Shown here one piece after another: positions 1 through 11,659 of a DNA stretch of 64,000 bases (position 1 is its first letter; the number at the start of each line of letters is the position of its first letter). The translations under genes were made by a program, and so were the position numbers. The notes beneath the pieces are model-generated. The model saw nothing but the letters and a program-made list of their open reading frames with translations, was not told where the DNA came from and made no database searches. Origin of the DNA: Coffea arabica (taxonomy: Eukaryota; Streptophyta; Magnoliopsida; Gentianales; Rubiaceae); the NCBI RefSeq assembly GCF_036785885.1, contig NC_092312.1, positions 15,332,001 through 15,396,000 of the forward strand. Reading direction: 5' to 3'.

Positions 1-790
1 TCAATCCTGGGAGCACCCCAAACAACCCCAGATTCTGCCATAGCCCATTTGCAGCCACCCCAATTATGTTAATGGTCAACTCAATCCGATGCCAATTGAC
101 TACAAAAATCCAGATTACCACCCCAATTATCAGCAATATGAAAACAAAAATCAAAATTCGGTAGGCTAAAGGAAGAGCCTCGCTACATCTAGAGCTGACA
201 TGGCAAGCAACAAACCAGTAGATATCCAGAAACACAGGAACTATCACAAAGAAAGGAAGTGATATGTACACTAGCTGCTTGGTGTAATGCTTGAGCAACA
301 AAAGTACAAACAAAACAAAGGGCACGCTCAAAATTAAGGTGATGACAAGGGTCCATATCAAGCTCTTCAAAACACTCGATTTTAAAGCGTTAATCGAAAT
401 TGGGCTGCTAAAAAAGGAGGGCTGTGTAACTTCGAGAATGGCGCAAGTGGAGGAGGTGGAATTGTAGAAAAAAGAGGAGACTTGGGAGTGGTGGGGGTTC
501 CTGTGGACGGAGGCAAAGATGCCGAAAGCGAAGGTGGCGAGGATGAGGAGAGAGAAGAGGAGGAGGAAGGGCCAGTCTTTGAAGGGACGGGGGCCGTAAT
601 TGTAGGAGATCTGGAGGAGCTGGGAGTGGTCATCGCTGGGTTGGGAGGTGGTGGGGCGGAGGGTCGCGGGTACGGGTGATGCGGGGTGGTCTAGAGGAGG
701 AGGATAAGGCTTGGAGAGGAGAGGTTGGGTGGGAGTGGGGTCTTGGAGAGAGGAAGAGAGTTTGTTGGGGTCTTCTTTGCTGCTGTCCAT
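1..790 (-). CDS. Choline transporter-like (CTL/PNS1) family protein, 5' part, cut by window edge
   Basis: The minus strand is open without interruption from ATG 790-788 to the left edge (263 codons). An in-frame TAG lies upstream of this ATG with no other ATG between, so this start is well supported. The N-terminus (about 70 residues) is Pro/Ser/Thr-rich and hydrophilic. It is followed by a Tyr-Gly-Pro-Arg-Pro-Phe-Lys-Asp-Trp stretch that leads into the first membrane segment (about residues 85-103), then an extracytosolic-looking loop with Cys and Asn-Ser-Thr, and at least four more hydrophobic segments. This order (basic F-K-D-W entry, TM1, large loop, TM cluster) is that of plant choline transporter-like/PNS1 proteins. 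Members are multi-pass proteins of endomembranes or plasma membrane linked to choline or lipid-precursor movement. The substrate here is inferred from the family only. The C-terminal half lies outside the window. Confidence 0.82.
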   Translation of the reverse strand, partial: MDSSKEDPNKLSSSLQDPTPTQPLLSKPYPPPLDHPASPVPATLRPTTSQPSDDHSQLLQISYNYGPRPFKDWPFLLLFSLLILATFAFGIFASVHRNPHHSQVSSFFYNSTSSTCAILEVTQPSFFSSPISINALKSSVLKSLIWTLVITLILSVPFVLFVLLLLKHYTKQLVYISLPFFVIVPVFLDIYWFVACHVSSRCSEALPLAYRILIFVFILLIIGVVIWIFVVNWHRIELTINIIGVAANGLWQNLGLFGVLPGL

Positions 791-1732
791 GGCATCAGAA
801 GATGACTTGGGAGCAGAGGTATCTGGTGGGGGTTGGTGAGGGAGGAGCAGGAGGAGATGCAGACGGATTTGGCGGTGGAGTATTGGCTAATTCTTTCCAG
901 CTGAGTTGGGTTGAGCTCAGCTGACAGCAGCCGAGATGAGTTGAGTTGAGTTGAGTTGGGGGCTGGAGAAGATAATCTTAATCTGAATGGTCGATGGGTA
1001 CATCAGATTTTTGACAATTACCACCACTCACCCTCGTTATTAGTGGTATATCTCTTCACACTCTGAAGAATTAATTAGGCCTAATAATTAGTAGCATTAT
1101 TACTTAAAGGTAGCAGCCCCCCTTTTACCAAAGATGATTATTGTGATTCTGATCCAGAGTGCCACCCCGCCATAGATAATAAAACTTGTGTCTTCACCTC
1201 CAGACAGCACTTGCCTTTCCATGAATTTCTGTTTTCTTCGTGGACAAGCAAGGGAGATTTCAACACTGCATTTTATATCTGTTTTTCAGGAAAAGGACTT
1301 AGAAGCTCTCAAGTTTCTTGACTTCAGAAGAGTTATTTGTTAGCAGTAATACGCTTGTAGTATTGCTTTTGAAAAATGTTTCTTCATGCAAATAAATAGA
1401 TAGATATTAAAAAATTAAGTCCACATGGTTAAGTACCTGATATGTTCCCAGCAGAACCTTCAAAATAGGGAACATCCAGTAATCATGGCTTGATATAATA
1501 ATAAGTAATAATAATAATAATAAACTTTAAAATAAAGAACAAATTAATGTGGATCGTTTACTATTTGAGTCCAGAGAAACCAACTAAAATTGCTCCCAGG
1601 AAGAAACAAAAGCTGTTGTATTATAAAGTTGGCAGTATAGTCTAATGAACATGATACAAAACAGTAAAACTGGCTGTAAAACAATCTAAGCCGAATTTGT
1701 CAGTTTTACGATCCAAAACTTCCTGCCGGTTG
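791..1732. other. Intergenic: promoter side of the CTL gene and 3' flank of the cyclophilin gene
   Basis: Both neighbours are on the minus strand, so this stretch holds the CTL upstream region and the cyclophilin terminator region. Just upstream of the CTL ATG is a short GAGTT/GAGCT-repeat run (about 903-960). An ATA/AAT microsatellite lies at about 1491-1523. I see no further gene. Confidence 0.6.
1491..1523. repeat. (AAT)n microsatellite
   Basis: A run of ATA/AAT triplets with one interruption, in the 3' flank of the cyclophilin gene. Confidence 0.85.
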
Positions 1733-4700
1733 TCATCCCGACATACTAGTGGCTGCATTGCTGTTGTCCTCATCCCACCGGCTCTTAGGTATCTCTCCAG
1801 AATCCACAATAATTACTTTCTTCCTGGGATTCCCACTGTAGGTGCCTGCTCCACCCTCTATCGCAAAAACAGTGTCCATGCCTTCAATAACTTTTCCAAA
1901 AGCAACGTGCTCTCCGTCCAACCTGCAAAATTTTCGCGCCAAAGAATTCCAGTTATATCCACAAGGCAGCATGCCCTTTTTTTTTTCCTTTTTAATGATC
2001 ACGTGTATATATATATATATATCCATCTAATTTTTTTTTTCAGACTTTTGAAGTGAGTCAATTAAACCTAATCCCAGATTTAACCCCAAAAACCGGCAAC
2101 TCTTGAGGCAAACCTGGGGACTTGACTACCCAACCCCGAAGAAACGATATGAGACTACGGGAAAGTTAGTAGGACAGCCTCTACTAGGCCTTAAAGAAGA
2201 ACCCACTACCCCCGATACCTCCCCTGCGTTTTTGTCTTTTTTTTTTCAGATTTTTGAAGTTAGTTAATTAAACCTAATCTCAGATATAACCTCGAAAGCC
2301 GGCAACTCTTGAGGCAAACCTGGAGACTTATATCCATCTAATTAGGAGTTGAAAATTAATTCAAGTCTCTGACTTAAATTGCATTCTTTTCAAGCCATTG
2401 AAAAAATTTCTAACACAGAGTTCAGTTTCCAGAACTTCCTCAACGTTAAACCTCCTCTTCCTCTACTTACCACCATCATTTATTAACCAATATCCAACTG
2501 CTGTCATGAGAATCCTTTTGCATCTTGAACCATTTCTAAGTGGCCAATGCACCAATACCACCAAAACCAGGCAGTCCCAGAGAGACCATTTCTTTTCCAG
2601 TATTTTTGTTTAGGAAGATCAGAACAAATTAGTGAAGTAGAGAAGCCAATGCATCTTTCCAAATCATAGTCATCTCTCACAGGCTAAATGAGGCCATATT
2701 GTAACCAATTCTGGCGAAAGCTCTTAAACTGAACACTATCGGAGCTCACATTCCGAGGTGAAATAAGAACCTGAATGTTAGGAGCCATATAGTAAGTTTT
2801 ACCATAGACATAAGACCGCAGCAAATGCTTACCAGTACGTCTTGACTGTGGTGATAAAGAATTGTGATCCATTGGAATCAGGTCCTGAATTCGCCATCGA
2901 AACAATACCTGCACATATGAAACTCATAATAATTACAGAAAAGGAAAACTGAAATGGGGCAAACACTTTTCCCTTCAACAAATAATCCCATAAAGAGACT
3001 AACAAGTAATATTGTACCAAGAAAGATAATAACAGAAACCTGCATGTGAATGTTTTATCTTGAAATTTTCATCAGGAAAGGTTCTTCCGTAAATAGATGC
3101 ATTTCCCCTCCCATTACCATAGATAATATCTCCGCCTTGAATCATAAATCCAGGTATAATACGATGAAATGGTGTTCCCTTATAACGGAGAGCTTTTCCT
3201 TTGGCAGCCTTGCCGATTTTCCCTGGTTCAAGTAAAGTAAGGTCTTTGCTTAAAAAAAAGTCAATAAAGGCATGCTTCTAACTTTGTTCCAATAGTTTGA
3301 TGAGAACAAAAGTAAACAACAACAAACCATGAAATACCTGTGCACAAAGCCCTGAAATTTTCTGCAAAGAATAAAAGGGATAACATGAGGGATTTTGGGA
3401 AAGACAAGTAGAAAGGTAAGAAGAATAACAGTAGGCGCTATGCATTAGAGTGTTGTCTCAATAAAATTTAAGGAGGGTGCAGGAAGATGTGAGCATACTT
3501 GCTGTTTTTGGTACAACTTGGCCATACAATCCAATGACAATTCTTCCTGTAGATAAACAAGAATTAGCTGTGGTAATTGATGAAATTGGACAAAAAACAT
3601 AGGTAGTAAATATATCTACTTCGACCTGTGTTCATCATGGATGAATATACTTTTTCTCCTTGACAAACATTGTTGCATAACAATTCATCATTTCCCGCAA
3701 ATCCATCCAATAAAATTTTAGACACCTTCAAGTTTCACAAAGAAGGCAAGAGCACAAATGCATGTGCAAGCACAAGAGATAAATAACTTCACAGAATCTT
3801 CAGGTTATGACTAATTCTCAGGAAACAACTTTTCTGTGCTTACTGAATATCCAAACACATCTTTCCAAATACTGAGGGGTCCATATGGATTAGGTGTTTT
3901 TCAAAAACTTTACTATAGCATTATATCTTAAAAACTTTACCATACAATTGTATCTTGGGGTATTTTTTATTATTCCCCCATTCTCTCCTCCCTCACTCCT
4001 CTCTCCCTCCCTCCTCCCACCACCACCGGACCTCCTGCCTCCTACCTCCCCCATCCATCCCCCACCTCCCATTCCCCCCCCCTCTTTTATTTTTCCTCAT
4101 TCCTCTCCTCCCTCACTCCTCACTTCCACTCTCCTGCCTCTCCCACCACCTTACCTTTCCCCTCTCCCTGCACCCCCACCCTCCCTTCCCCTCCAGATAT
4201 GGTTGCGCAACCAAATTTAGAAGGGGAGGGAGCACGGAGGTGCTGAGGGAGTGGGGAAGCCAGAGGGGGAGAGGAAGTGCAGCAGCAGAAAAACATAGGG
4301 GAGGAAGAGGAGGTGCCAGGAAAGTGTATGGGAGGTGGAGGAGGGGGGAAGTGGATGTGGTGAGGGAAAGAGGGGAGGAAGAGGGAAGGGGTGACGGGAG
4401 GTGGGTGGAGATGCAGGGTGGTGGTAGGTGAAGAAAGGAAGGGCTGGTGGTTTTTTTTTTTTTTTCTTTTTGTGTTTTTTAGGGTGTGTTACTATAGCAT
4501 ATTGTATTTGAAAAAAAACAGCCAATCCACACAGAACCCAGTTATCTCACATAATACTCAAGGGAAAATGACTTTTTTCATGCCAAAAAATTGCATAAAA
4601 ATCAGGTCCTACAGGTGGAATGAGAAAGTATAATGTCCTGTCAAGAACATTGTTTCGAAAACCGGACTGGACTAGCTGGCTTGACCAGTCGAACCCCATG

Positions 4701-6055
4701 CCTCCGGTCCAGTTCAATGGTTAACCCGTAAATTCAAACTTAAACCATTCAAACTCAATCAAGAACAGGTTAGACTGGTAAAAACCAAGATCCAAAAAGT
4801 ACCAAGGGAATGTAGCTACAACAAAAGTGCCAAAGCAACAATTTCATGATATGCAGTCTAGGACAATGTTACTACTTTTCCCATATAGGAGAATGTAGGT
4901 GCCTGAAGGTACTATGTGCAACATAAAGGTTTCCGAGTAACAGGGGAGTCATATCATACAACATTGCAAAAGATACGTGGAATATCAAATAATACAAAGG
5001 AGTCTAAAAGGAAAAGAAAAATAGAACACTATTAACAAGACGGACTATGAAGCCCAGCAATACACACCGAAAAAATCCACCAAAGGAAGGCATAAAGAAC
5101 ACATACCCACGTGTTGTTTATCTATGTCAACATCCAAAAAGACTCTGTGAGTAATTTCATGCACCTCTTCCACCTTCTCTTCTTCCTGCCAATTTATTGA
5201 AGGATGATTACGCAATGAAATAAAGCTAATAATAAAAAAAGCTTAGGCCTTGCGCCCTGTAGGTCGCAATACAATCTTCAAAGATCAGAAATTGAAGTAT
5301 CTTTTATTAGCCCCTTAGAAGTCTGGATGAAATTTTAATTATCAAATCAAGATCGGATACATCATAAATGTGGTTCAAAGGATTCAGACGGTCTACTGGT
5401 ACGCTCAACTTTTCAGCGATTATATCTTAATTACTGATGTTATAAAGCATACCTATATGCATATAAATCGATGTTCATAGGTGATTCTTGTTCCAGTCCA
5501 CAAGGAAGTTATCTGGGAAAGCTTGTTTACATCTTTTGCTAACTAAGTGTACCAGTGCTACAGTTATTAATTATCTCTACTCTTATGCTAAGGAAAAGAC
5601 TTTAGAGAAACAAATCAAGTTTGTCAAATAAATCCTTTAGCAGTACTGGAAACCACAAACATCAATTCACTTACCTCTAAAGCTCTTTGCCTCACTCATT
5701 TAGAACACTCTAACAAGACACATCCTTAAGTGGAGAAACCTATCTTTAACAATTCTAGAAAAAAACGAGATTGCCAGTGAATTATGCAATAGTCGCGGAC
5801 TCTTGTTCTACTTAAGCAAAAATGGGGGGCAGAGTAATTTCTCTAGTCAACATCAAGTTCACAGCAGAACGACAATCAGATCTTTAAATAACATAGCGGA
5901 TAATTGAATGAAAGAATAAAATCAAAAGTGGAAAAGAAAAAGGAGGGAGGAAGTACCTGTTGAGGGAAGGAGAAAGCGAAAAAGATGAGAACTAAAGCCA
6001 CAACCAAGATCAGAAGACTCCTGGGCTGCAATAAGAATGAGATCTCCCTTCCCAT
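1733..6055 (-). CDS. CYP21-1: Peptidyl-prolyl cis-trans isomerase, membrane-anchored cyclophilin (CYP21-1-like), seven exons
   Basis: The exons on the minus strand, in coding order, are 6055-5957, 5185-5107, 3546-3499, 3361-3338, 3222-3040, 2908-2833 and 1922-1733. All junctions are GT-AG and all phases agree, giving a 232-residue protein. Residues 1-33 have a short Arg/Glu head and one strongly hydrophobic segment (signal anchor). The cyclophilin domain follows: a F-L-D-V-D-I-D start, the P-F-H-R catalytic stretch with its Arg, the Q-G-G-D motif, M-A-N-S-G-P-x-S-N-G-S-Q-F-F, and W-L-D-G-x-H-V-x-F-G-K-V. The active-site residues expected of a functional isomerase are present. The tail is short and acidic/Ser-rich. 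The layout matches Arabidopsis CYP21-1, a secretory-pathway cyclophilin, and the symbol is given on that resemblance. The start is ATG 6055; an in-frame GTG 15 bases upstream is not a plausible plant start. Exon 4 is only 24 bp. Confidence 0.92.
3893..4523. mobile_element. Probable MULE/MITE-like insertion in cyclophilin intron with pyrimidine-then-purine interior
   Basis: This lies inside the 1.56-kb intron 3547-5106. The left end reads GGTGTTTTTCAAAAAC and then ACTATAGCAT. The right end, read on the other strand, starts GGCTGTTTTTTTTCAAA and also has GCTATAGTA, so the ends are imperfect inverted repeats. Between them, about 3970-4200 is almost all C and T on the plus strand, while about 4213-4440 is almost all G and A. 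The two halves could pair as a long hairpin. No clear target duplication is visible, so the class is an inference. Confidence 0.5.
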
Positions 6056-6420
6056 CTCCTCTACCTTCACAATTTGGCATCTATTTCACATATTTTCCCC
6101 ACCCGGCTAACAGCAAACCACAATTTCAATAAATTCCGCCTAAAAGTAAATGACAAAAAAGGAAGAACAAATTCTGTCGCTCGAGTAGAGAGAGATAAAG
6201 GGCAGAAATCGCAGCTAAAAAACCCGAATTAAATGTTTGTTTGATGAACTGACAACCAATCAATACTCAACCACTACGCTCGGGGTGTCAGTAAATTGCT
6301 CCTTTTTCCCATCAATTCTTAGAGGAAGATAAGCTTGGTTGCTTGCTCTGCTAATTTAATTCGTCTTTACCATTTGTCTCTTAATGCAACCTTTTTTTTT
6401 TTTTTTTTGGGCTGGGGGAG

Positions 6421-6432
6421 GGGGGGGGGGGG
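6421..6432 (+). repeat. G12 homopolymer preceded by a long T-run
   Basis: A T-run at about 6391-6408 is followed after a short GC-rich spacer by twelve consecutive G. It lies upstream of the cyclophilin gene. Confidence 0.85.
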
Positions 6433-8640
6433 TTTGAGGGAAAAGGAAAATACCTTTGGCCTATATCTGGAACTTTGTGAGTTTTAATTAAGAAATTCTA
6501 AATCAGAGGAAAAAAAACCGTAAAGAAAAAGGTAAAATATCTCCTTCTTTCGTCTTTTTTGACATTTTCAAAGGACAATATCTCGTTATAAACAAAACAA
6601 AATAAATAGGCATCAAATTTTTTGAAGGAGTAAAAAAGTTGGTAAATTAATTAAAATTTATAGTACCAATTGTTCATGCCGCAGAAATCCTCGTATGAAA
6701 TTCATAGACATTAAATGCTGTGGTTGTGCCTATATATTTCTGCATCAGGTTTTGCACCGTCTCCGTTTTGACCTGCCATCCTCATATCAGTTGAAGTCAT
6801 CGAAATTTGAGACAAAATTTTGAGAACCAAGTGGACCGAGGAGGTAAATACCCAAAAAATGAGCCAGGCACATACCCAATGTTTGTTGTACTTTTTATAT
6901 TTTATTTAGTGTACAATTATATTACTACATTATTGTATGCATAAATAAAATATTTATCTTATATTCAGTACAATACTATAATATAATTGTATATTACAAA
7001 TCTAAATATATATATAATTTTATATTACAAATCTAAATATATATATATATATATATAATAACTACACCAAATTGCATAAATCACGTACAAACCCAATCTC
7101 ATATATACCATTGTAAGCTACAAAAGGCATTGGGACTTTGGGAATAAAAAGCAAATTTTTTTTTAATAAATAAATCCATTGGGTTACCTTATAGAAAATG
7201 GTTGATTTTTTTTTTTTTTTTTTGTTGTCAACACAATAGATTCTATTTTATAAAAAATTGATAATAGAGGACTTTTTTTTTTTTTTTTGTAAATGATGAT
7301 AGTGGACTTAAATGTCGGGCTAAGAACTTTTTTTTTTTTTTTTTTTTTTGAAGGAGTACTAAGAACTTCATCGATTCGGGTCGGTTTATCCGTTAACTTT
7401 CGTGCTTAGTCTAATCAAGTGTGTATGTTTCTTTCAGTGTCCGGAAAAAAAAATTCACCTATACTTAATTTAATACTCTATTTATTGGTTGATTTGGGTA
7501 TTGGGCATAGGCAAAATTTAATACGCGTCAGTCATGATACGCGTACTTTGCTAGTGTGTACTGCAAAAGTCATGCTCCATTTGCGTTTGGGCCGTAAATG
7601 CCAGCCGAACACCGCTCCCAAATGGAGAATTCAATATCACATCTCACCCACTTTGATGCCTTGGATTGGGTTGGGAAATGGGGGAGCAAAGCAAACTCTG
7701 GGCTTAGAAGAGGTTTACTGAACTGAGAGTTAGTGACAGACCCAAAATCAGTATCATCAGAAGCTTAGGCCCGATTTTGTAAAAACGTTATCGTAGTAGT
7801 CAGAGTGAGATTTCCCGCTCTTGAGTCTTGAGAAGAGTTGATTGTTCCAACTCAGTCCCCAAACCAGCTGTCAGCCCCAGCACACTAAAGCAGCCGAAGT
7901 TAGCGTTAGTAGGTGACAACAAACTTTCAAAGAGTGGAGGCGAGGAAAAAAAAAAAATGCCATGTTGTAAGTCAGAACTCAGAAAGAAAAGCAGGTATCG
8001 GCTGCAGGTCAAAGCTGCAATACTAGGATTTGGATGAAATCCCAGAATTACTATTGGAGCAGAAGGCCTGCCCGGTTATGTTGGCAAAAATCATTCCTTT
8101 ACGCACGCGCGTAGTTGAATACTAGTACCGGAGAGACTGGTAGTTCTTTGTTACCGGCTGGTTACTTAACTTATCATTCAAAGAAGCACGAGACAATTTC
8201 GAACCAACAAATCTAAGCAACTACAACCGGATAAAATTCAAGAGCTGGCCATTAGAGCAAGAGCTGTTTATCTCAAACTTCAAGCAAACAAGAAGTCGAG
8301 CTCAACCAAATCAGAGTCTGCTTCTAGCGTTGTTGGCAATTAATGTGGAAGCTTAGACATCCCAACCACCAGGCGCATATCCACTTTTCTGATTTGAGTT
8401 ATAATTTGTTCGTTTTTCCCTCTTAGCGTGGATCAGGATATACTACTAATGGGCTGTGCTTACCTTTGTTGCTAACATTTTTTAATAGTACTATCTATTT
8501 TCCTTCTTTCACCTCAATGATCAATCGTGTTCAGGAAATTAATGCATGTCCTTCTCTGAAATGGCCCTGCACGGCTGCACCCCTCTTCCGATACCTAAAA
8601 GATAAGTATGATGTGACTCTCTCTGTTAAGTGTCAAGCAC

Positions 8641-8663
8641 TCTCTCTCTCTCTCTCTCTCTCT
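8641..8663 (+). repeat. (TC)n microsatellite
   Basis: Uninterrupted TC dinucleotides over 23 bases. Confidence 0.9.
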
Positions 8664-8989
8664 TTATTCTCTTTCACTCTTAAACTCCTAAACTAGGCCC
8701 AAGAGATAACTAACAAGAGTTAAAGGATTAACCAAAGGCATAAATTCGCTAGTTGAGAAATGGAAATAAGAGGAGGAAAGGAACAGAAAAGTTGTATCTT
8801 TTTTAGTCAGGAAAGGAAAGAATAGAGATTTGGAGAGTATAGAAATAATGAAATTAGCCCAGAAACTTTGTCCTATGGACGAGAAATGAAGAGCAAGTGC
8901 ACATTACACATTAACATTTTCGAATACCAAATTTATCCAAAATGAATCCAACTAAAAAATTATACTATGACCATCGCATCCTTTTTTTT

Positions 8990-9007
8990 GGGGGGGGGGG
9001 GGGGGGG
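8990..9007 (+). repeat. T8-G18 homopolymer junction
   Basis: Eight T directly followed by eighteen consecutive G on the plus strand. This is an exceptionally long G-run for plant DNA and a candidate G-quadruplex or an assembly-sensitive spot. Confidence 0.9.
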
Positions 9008-9189
9008 TTACAAGGATGCCCATAGACTCCTTAATATGGAATAAACCTAGGGGTAGCTACCCCTATAAAATCCGCTCCCAAGAGCTCTGGCAAAGTGAAG
9101 TCACCAACAAGAACTTGGACTAACAGTATTGGATAGGCCACCTGATGTTAAGAAGTGCTTAAATGATGATGCAAGGGGACTTGCGTGAG

Positions 9190-9645
9190 CTATTAATCGA
9201 GTCGAGCCGAGTCGAGTATTTGGCTGCCGAGCTCGACTCGAGTTTAATTCGAACCGAGCTCGTTAAGAAAACGAGCTTTAAAATGTGTTCGAACTCGACT
9301 CGTTAAATGTACATGTGGCTCGAGCTCGAGCTCGACTCGTTTATCACAAACGAGTCAAGTTTCACGATCTCAAGCTCGAGCTTGTGCAAATTAACATTAA
9401 TAAAAACCTATAATTTTTAATTTATATAATTTTGATTTCTAAAATGACAAATATGTCCTTCATTAACAAGCTCTAACGACCTACTCGAGTATCAAACGAG
9501 CCGAGCTTATTCGGCTCGTTAACTAAACGAGCATGTTTCGAGCTCGAGCTCGACTCGTTAACCAAAATTAACGAGCCGAGCTCGAGCCTTAACGAGCCGA
9601 GCTCTAACGAGCTTTCGAGCTACTCGATTGACTTAACAGCTTGTG
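9190..9645. mobile_element. Non-autonomous element built of GAGCTCG repeats (hAT-like, tentative)
   Basis: About 450 bp are saturated with CGAGCTCG, CGACTCG and ACGAGC words at both ends, in inverted orientation, around an AT-rich core (about 9390-9460). The left end begins AGCTATTAATCGAGT and the right end, on the other strand, AGCTGTTAAGTCAATCGAGT, so the termini are loosely inverted repeats. The flanks CTTGCGTG and CTTGTGTT match at 6 of 8 positions and could be an aged 8-bp target duplication. hAT is therefore only the best guess. It has no coding capacity. Confidence 0.5.
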
Positions 9646-11659
9646 TTCCCCATTTAATCGGTTTGTAAATGGCCTGATGGCCGCCATTGCACCCAACAAA
9701 AAATATATATATAGTCACCCAGGTAGGGAGAATCTGCCTCAACTCCACTTAAATCATTCCATTTCTCTCCAAAACTCTCAAATCGTTTTTACTCTCTTCC
9801 TTTCTCTTACACTTTAAGGGTTTTTTTTTTCTTCTTTTCTCTTCCCTCCAGAACTCTCTCAAACTAGGCCTCTAATGGCAGGCCCTAGTAGTGATGCATT
9901 CATCTTGCGGCTTGCCTCTCATATTTGTGTGTACCCATTTTTTATCCCCTCTTTTGATCACCAAGTTATATATGTTGTATTCACCATATCATATATCTCT
10001 CTGTCTCTCTCTTTGAGAAATGTATAAATAATATATTTATTTTTAGGATCTATCAAATGAATATTCATTAGGCGCTCGTTAACATCGTTTCCCATGTTAG
10101 ATTTTTTAAAATAATACGGCTAATTAGAAAAATTGTATAAGCATAAGAAAAGATAATAATTATTAATATATGTATATACACGTCAGAGAAATTGGATGGA
10201 ATTTAGGTATATTAATGAGTGCTCAAAATCCTTGTTCTTAAATCAACTTTAGGTGTTACGTACTATTTTTCACAAAATGAAAAGGGAAATTAGCTGTTAC
10301 AATTAACAAATTCTATGCTTTCAGAAAAAAAAAATCACTATTTTAGAGAAAAAGCGGAAGTGCAGCGTATGCATTTTGTATTCTTTCGTCAATGGTAGAA
10401 GAAAGTGCAGGCGGGGCGCGGGGGCTTAGGTCAGTTGCAATCATCTGCTCACTCAAAAATACTTGTACGGCATCGCAGATGATAGAAGCATGGATGTGGT
10501 TTTGCATCTAATTCACATTAACTACATAAAAATAATTGAAGCTCAATATGTGAGTGAAGTGAAGGTGGCTTTTCGGTGTAAGCTGGGATCGAAAGGATCA
10601 AAGAAAGTAAAGGGAAGACCCCAAATCCCCCGTTCCCCACCCCCAACAACAACCCAGCCTTCAATGGAACCCACACAACTCTCATAACATGAAAACTCCC
10701 GTCATAGTCCCGGTCCATGCGGCTGATACATTTTAATTGAATTGATTGTCTATTTCAAATTGTACATATTTTGCCGTTAAAAGATTTTTTGTTTTAAATC
10801 GCCCACTCAACTTAACAAAAGTGGTACACTAGTTAGTTGCAATTTGGTTGCTTTTTCTCTTGAAATATTTTTCGCCTGATTCTAGATTTTGATGTTCAAA
10901 TGTTAACTTTTTAAGCCCTTTTTTCCATCTAGAGTTTTAAAATTTTCAACAGTATTAAAAAAAATTAAAAATCTATAAAAGTTGCTTTAATGGATTTTGA
11001 TTTATAAGTTCCAACAAAACGTATAAATTATATAACGAATTCTTTTTTGTAAATTAATTTTGAAAACTTTGAAACCAAACGAAAACAGTTGATCTTATGA
11101 CAAATTTTGAAATGAAAGACTTCTAATTTACTGGGTGTGTTTGAATTAAGAAGATTTGAAATAAAATAATTTGTTTCACAAATTCTAATCACCTTCTTAT
11201 CTTTCTAATTATCTCAAATAAATCATCTAAATAAAAATCTTATCCAAACAAACTCACTATTTTTAGTTACTTGAATGTCTAAATTGAAACAAAACATAAT
11301 AATTGAGTGGCGAAAAGCATACAAATTGCATAGTTCAGTGGTTGTTTAAAATTCTTGTTTACTCCATGTGGACAGATTTATCCATGATTTTGGCATATGC
11401 AGTGCACATGCAACTTATTCAATCAAGTGAACATTGAATTTTGGACAGAATGATCGCTAATATGCATATACTTGAATGGCTAAAAGTAGTGTACGAGCAA
11501 AATAGATCAGTGGCCATTGAATTTTTTTATTCATGATTCTGCAGGTTAGGTGGATGAACCACCCAGGCCTATTTTGTTGAACAAGTATTAAAATGAGCCC
11601 GGATTGCGTTTTTTACTTTAAAAATTTACAACTTGGTCTTATCGCTATGATTATGAAAA
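9646..11659. other. Intergenic, AT-rich, no gene seen
   Basis: No gene was recognised. It contains CT-rich stretches (about 9745-9870) that look promoter-like, without an associated reading frame, and one small MITE-like block listed separately. Confidence 0.55.
11134..11266. mobile_element. Small MITE-like inverted-repeat block
   Basis: The left end reads GTGTTTGAATTAAGAAG and the right end, on the other strand, GTTTGTTTGGATAAG. The interior is AT-rich without coding potential. Its size and the GTTTG/CAAAC ends fit the dispersed MITE family seen elsewhere in the window, but the similarity is loose. Confidence 0.4.

Larger units (their letters stand above)
6056..9180. other. Intergenic: cyclophilin upstream region and transposon-poor AT-rich DNA
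   Basis: The first few hundred bases are the cyclophilin promoter side. The rest holds homopolymer runs (a T-run then a G12 run at about 6391-6432; T-runs near 7208, 7274 and 7329), a (TA)n tract near 7036-7056, and a (TC)n run at 8641-8663. The stretch 7800-8345 has higher coding-like composition on the plus strand, with a 69-codon frame and later short open pieces interrupted by stops. I do not recognise it and cannot support a gene. Confidence 0.5.

Noticed and set aside
382-633. Ser/Pro/Thr-rich frame on the minus strand
   Set aside because: It overlaps the CTL gene in another frame; the longer frame from ATG 790 encodes the recognisable membrane protein.
7828-8345. Possible small gene or pseudogene
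   Set aside because: Composition looks coding over short pieces, but stops interrupt it, no splice model joins them and no family is recognised.
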